A stretch of DNA of 64,000 nucleotides from Pseudomonas mendocina (GTDB lineage: Bacteria; Pseudomonadota; Gammaproteobacteria; Pseudomonadales; Pseudomonadaceae): positions 1,302,001 to 1,366,000 of the forward strand of contig NZ_LR134290.1 of assembly GCF_900636545.1 (NCBI RefSeq). The letters are read 5' to 3'. Numbering within the stretch: the stretch's first letter is position 1; each line of letters opens with the position of its first letter. A program made the translations under genes and the position numbers. The notes under the pieces were generated by a model that saw only the letters and a list, made by a program, of their open reading frames with translations, had not been told where the DNA came from and searched no databases. Below are positions 61,682-64,000 of the stretch, in pieces.

Positions 61682-64000
61682 TCAGTGTGCCGGCGAAACC
61701 TGCGCCTGTTGCTGCGGTTTAGCGTCTGGCTTGGCCAGCAGGCTATACACGCAGGGCAGGACGAACAGGGTGAACAGCGTACCGACGCTCATGCCGGTGG
61801 CGATCACCAGGCCGATGTCGAAGCGGCTCACCGCGCCGGCGCCGGTGGCGAAGATCAGCGGCACCATGCCGAACACCATCGCCGCGGTGGTCATCAATAC
61901 CGGGCGCAGGCGAATGGCCGCCGCTTCCTCGATGGCCTCGCGCAGCGGCAGGCCCTCACGGCGCAACTGGTTGGCAAACTCGACGATGAGGATACCGTGC
62001 TTGCTGATCAGGCCGATCAGCGTCACCAGGCCCACCTGGGTGTAAATGTTCATGGTCGAGAAGCCGAGGAAGATCGGGATCAGCGCACCGCAGATCGACA
62101 GTGGCACGGTGACCAGAATCACCAGCGGGTCGCGGAAGCTTTCGAACTGCGCGGCCAGCACCAGGAAGATGATCGCCAGGGCCAGGGCGAAGGTGACGAA
62201 CAGCGCGCTGCCTTCCTGGATGTACTGACGCGATGCCCCGGCGTAGTCGAAGCTGTAGCCGCGCGGCGCTTCCTCGCGGGCGATGGCGGTGATGGTATCG
62301 ATCGCCTCGCCCTGGCTGACGATGGCCACCCCTTCGATGATCGCCGAGTTGAGCTGCTGGAATTGCTTGAGCTTGGTCGGCCGCGCACGGTCACTGATGC
62401 TGATCAAGGTGCCCAGCGGCACCATGGCGCCGCTTTCGCTGCGCACGTAGTAGCTATCCAGCCAGCTCGGATTCTCGCGATAGGCGCGTTCGACCTGGGC
62501 GATCACCTTGTAGCTGCGTCCGTCGATGGTGAAGCGGTTGATCTCGCCCTCGCCGAGCAGGCTGGCCAGGGTGGCGCCCAGGTCTTCCATGGATACGCCC
62601 ATCTGCGCGGCTTTCTCGCGGTCGATGTCGACGACGATTTCCGGCTTGTCGAAGGCCAGGTCGATGTTGAGGAAGGCGAACTTGCCCGACTCCTGCGCGC
62701 GTGCCTTGACTCGCTCGGCCACCTGCAGCAACGACTCGTAGTCGTTCGGCGTGTTGATCACGAACTGGAAGGGCAGGCCCTCGCCGGTGCCCGGCAGCGA
62801 CGGCAGGTTGAAGCCGAAGATCTGCAGGCCGGGGATGTGGTTGAGCTTGGCCTGGACCTCGGGAAGGATCTCCATCTGCGTGCGCTGGCGCTCGTTCCAG
62901 GGCGTCAGCAGAAAGCCGCCGATGCCCGACTGTACACCGTCGAAACCATTGATCTGGAACGACGAGTAGTACTCGGGGAAGGTCTTGAAGATCTCCACGA
63001 ACTGGTTGGTGTAGGCGTTGACGTAGTCGAGGTTGGTCGGCTGCGGCGCGTTGGCGAAGAGGAACACCACGCCCTGGTCTTCCTCGGGCGCCAGTTCGCT
63101 CTGGGTGAAGGACAGCAGCACCGGGATCAGCGCCATGACGATCACGCCGAACACCACCACCACCGGGCGGGTATTGAGGGTGCCGTGGAGCATCTTCTGA
63201 TAGCGCTTCTTGAGTCGGTCGAAGATCAGATCCAGGCGATGGGCCAGGCCCGAAGGGTTCTCCTCGTGACGCAGCAGCTTGGCGCACATCATCGGCGACA
63301 GGGTCAGGGCGACGATGCCGGAGATGATCACCGCGCCGGCCAGGGTCAGGGCGAACTCCTTGAACAGCGCGCCGGTCAAGCCTTCGAGGAAGCCGATGGG
63401 GCATAGACCGCAGCCAGGGTGATGGTCATCGAGACCACCGGAACGGCGATTTCCCGCGCACCTTCGATGGCCGCATCGAACGGCGTCTTGCCTTCCTCGA
63501 TATGGCGGTGGATGTTCTCTACGACGACGATGGCGTCGTCCACCACCAGGCCGATGGCCAGCACCATCGCCAGCAGGGTCAGCAGGTTGATGGAGTAGCC
63601 CATCAGCTGCATGAAGAACAAGACGCCGATCATCGACAGCGGAATGGTGATCACTGGGATCAGTACCGAACGGAAGGCGCCGAGGAACAGGAAGACCACG
63701 ACGATGACGATCAGCACCGCTTCGGCCAGGGTCTTCACCACTTCGTCGATGGACGCCTGGATGAACAGCGTGGCGTCGTAGGCGATGGCCACCTTGAGGT
63801 TCGGCGGCAACTGCGCCTCCAGCTCCGGCAGGGCGTTGCGCACTTCCTTGATCACGTCCAGCGGGTTGGCGCTCGGCGTGCCCTTGATGGCGATGTACAC
63901 CGAGGGAATGCCGTCGAAGGAGCTGATCGAGTCGTAGTTGGCCGCGCCCATTTCCACGCGGGCGATGTCACGCACCAGCACGCGGGTGTCGCCGACGGTC
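61682..64000 (-). pseudogene. RND efflux permease, frameshifted and cut by the window edge
   Basis: The two frames, 61682-63379 and 63376-64000, form one HAE1-type permease. The upstream part has VDDAIVVVENIHRHIEEGKTPFDAA, the downstream part GALFKEFALTLAGAV, the second porter domain and LVTLIGLISKHGILIVEFANQLRREG. The frame breaks at a run of four Gs (63398-63401, plus strand); a fifth G would join VYAPIGFLEGLTGAL. The N-terminus, about 250 residues, lies outside the window. No outer-membrane factor or adaptor gene is visible here; they may lie beyond the right edge. Confidence 0.88.

Noticed and set aside
61685..63406. 573-codon plus-strand frame opposite the RND permease
   Set aside because: Antisense shadow; the permease frames carry the expected membrane and porter motifs.

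Overview
The window is a GC-rich Pseudomonas chromosome segment. The evidence is an ssrA tmRNA whose tag reads ANDDNYALAA, OprD-type porin and RND pumps, a dhcR-dhcAB-atoB locus ordered as I remember it in P. aeruginosa, fklB beside a PA4570-like small gene, and REP-type palindromes. The mendocina/oleovorans side of the genus is my guess from overall feel, not a result.

Layout. 1-2539: end of a serine hydrolase gene, a small membrane protein, a YceI protein and a ClsB-type phospholipase D. 2705-9961: secreted alpha/beta hydrolase, DUF1302 and DUF1329 envelope proteins, and a MalT-like LuxR regulator. 10220-15493: minus-strand ketone-body/dehydrocarnitine operon (CoA transferase A and B, thiolase, short-chain fatty acid transporter) with a divergent LysR gene. 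15518-18312: MocA-like nucleotidyltransferase and OsmC-YcaO fusion. 18441-25972: LysR regulator divergent from a PrpF/GalD-like isomerase, OprD porin, tripartite tricarboxylate transporter (TctCBA) and D-2-hydroxyacid dehydrogenase. 26050-35293: two-component system divergent from an RND pump, its outer-membrane factor and a DHA2 MFS exporter. 35328-39335: TonB receptor, FecR and FecI-type sigma factor with a candidate Fur box. 39635-41558: integrase relic, two tiny tandem lipoprotein genes and ssrA. 41688-48964: hybrid sensor kinase, small periplasmic protein, NADAR protein, DUF4105 protein, DksA-like protein and short MgtE-like transporter. 49115-52749: Lon-type protease with a frameshift, a small Pseudomonas protein flanked by DnaA-box sequences, and UPF0114. 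52821-54875: an apparently light-controlled operon of DUF6482, iron-sulfur photolyase and DUF2256. 54917-60152: chemoreceptor, HD-GYP response regulator and a second hybrid kinase sharing the sensor domain of the one at 41688. 60365-64000: fklB, PA4570-like gene with Fur box, a MITE inside a REP, and an RND permease gene with a frameshift that runs off the window.

The most interesting items are the FeS-photolyase operon with its repeat-rich promoter, the twin CPPG-KG-C lipoproteins next to ssrA, the MITE inserted at TA inside a REP, the duplicated PDC sensors wired to different outputs (one with a dead receiver), the DnaA-box cluster, and the orphan PrpF-TctCBA-dehydrogenase cluster. Two genes are broken by one-base losses in G/C runs, which may be sequencing errors rather than real mutations.
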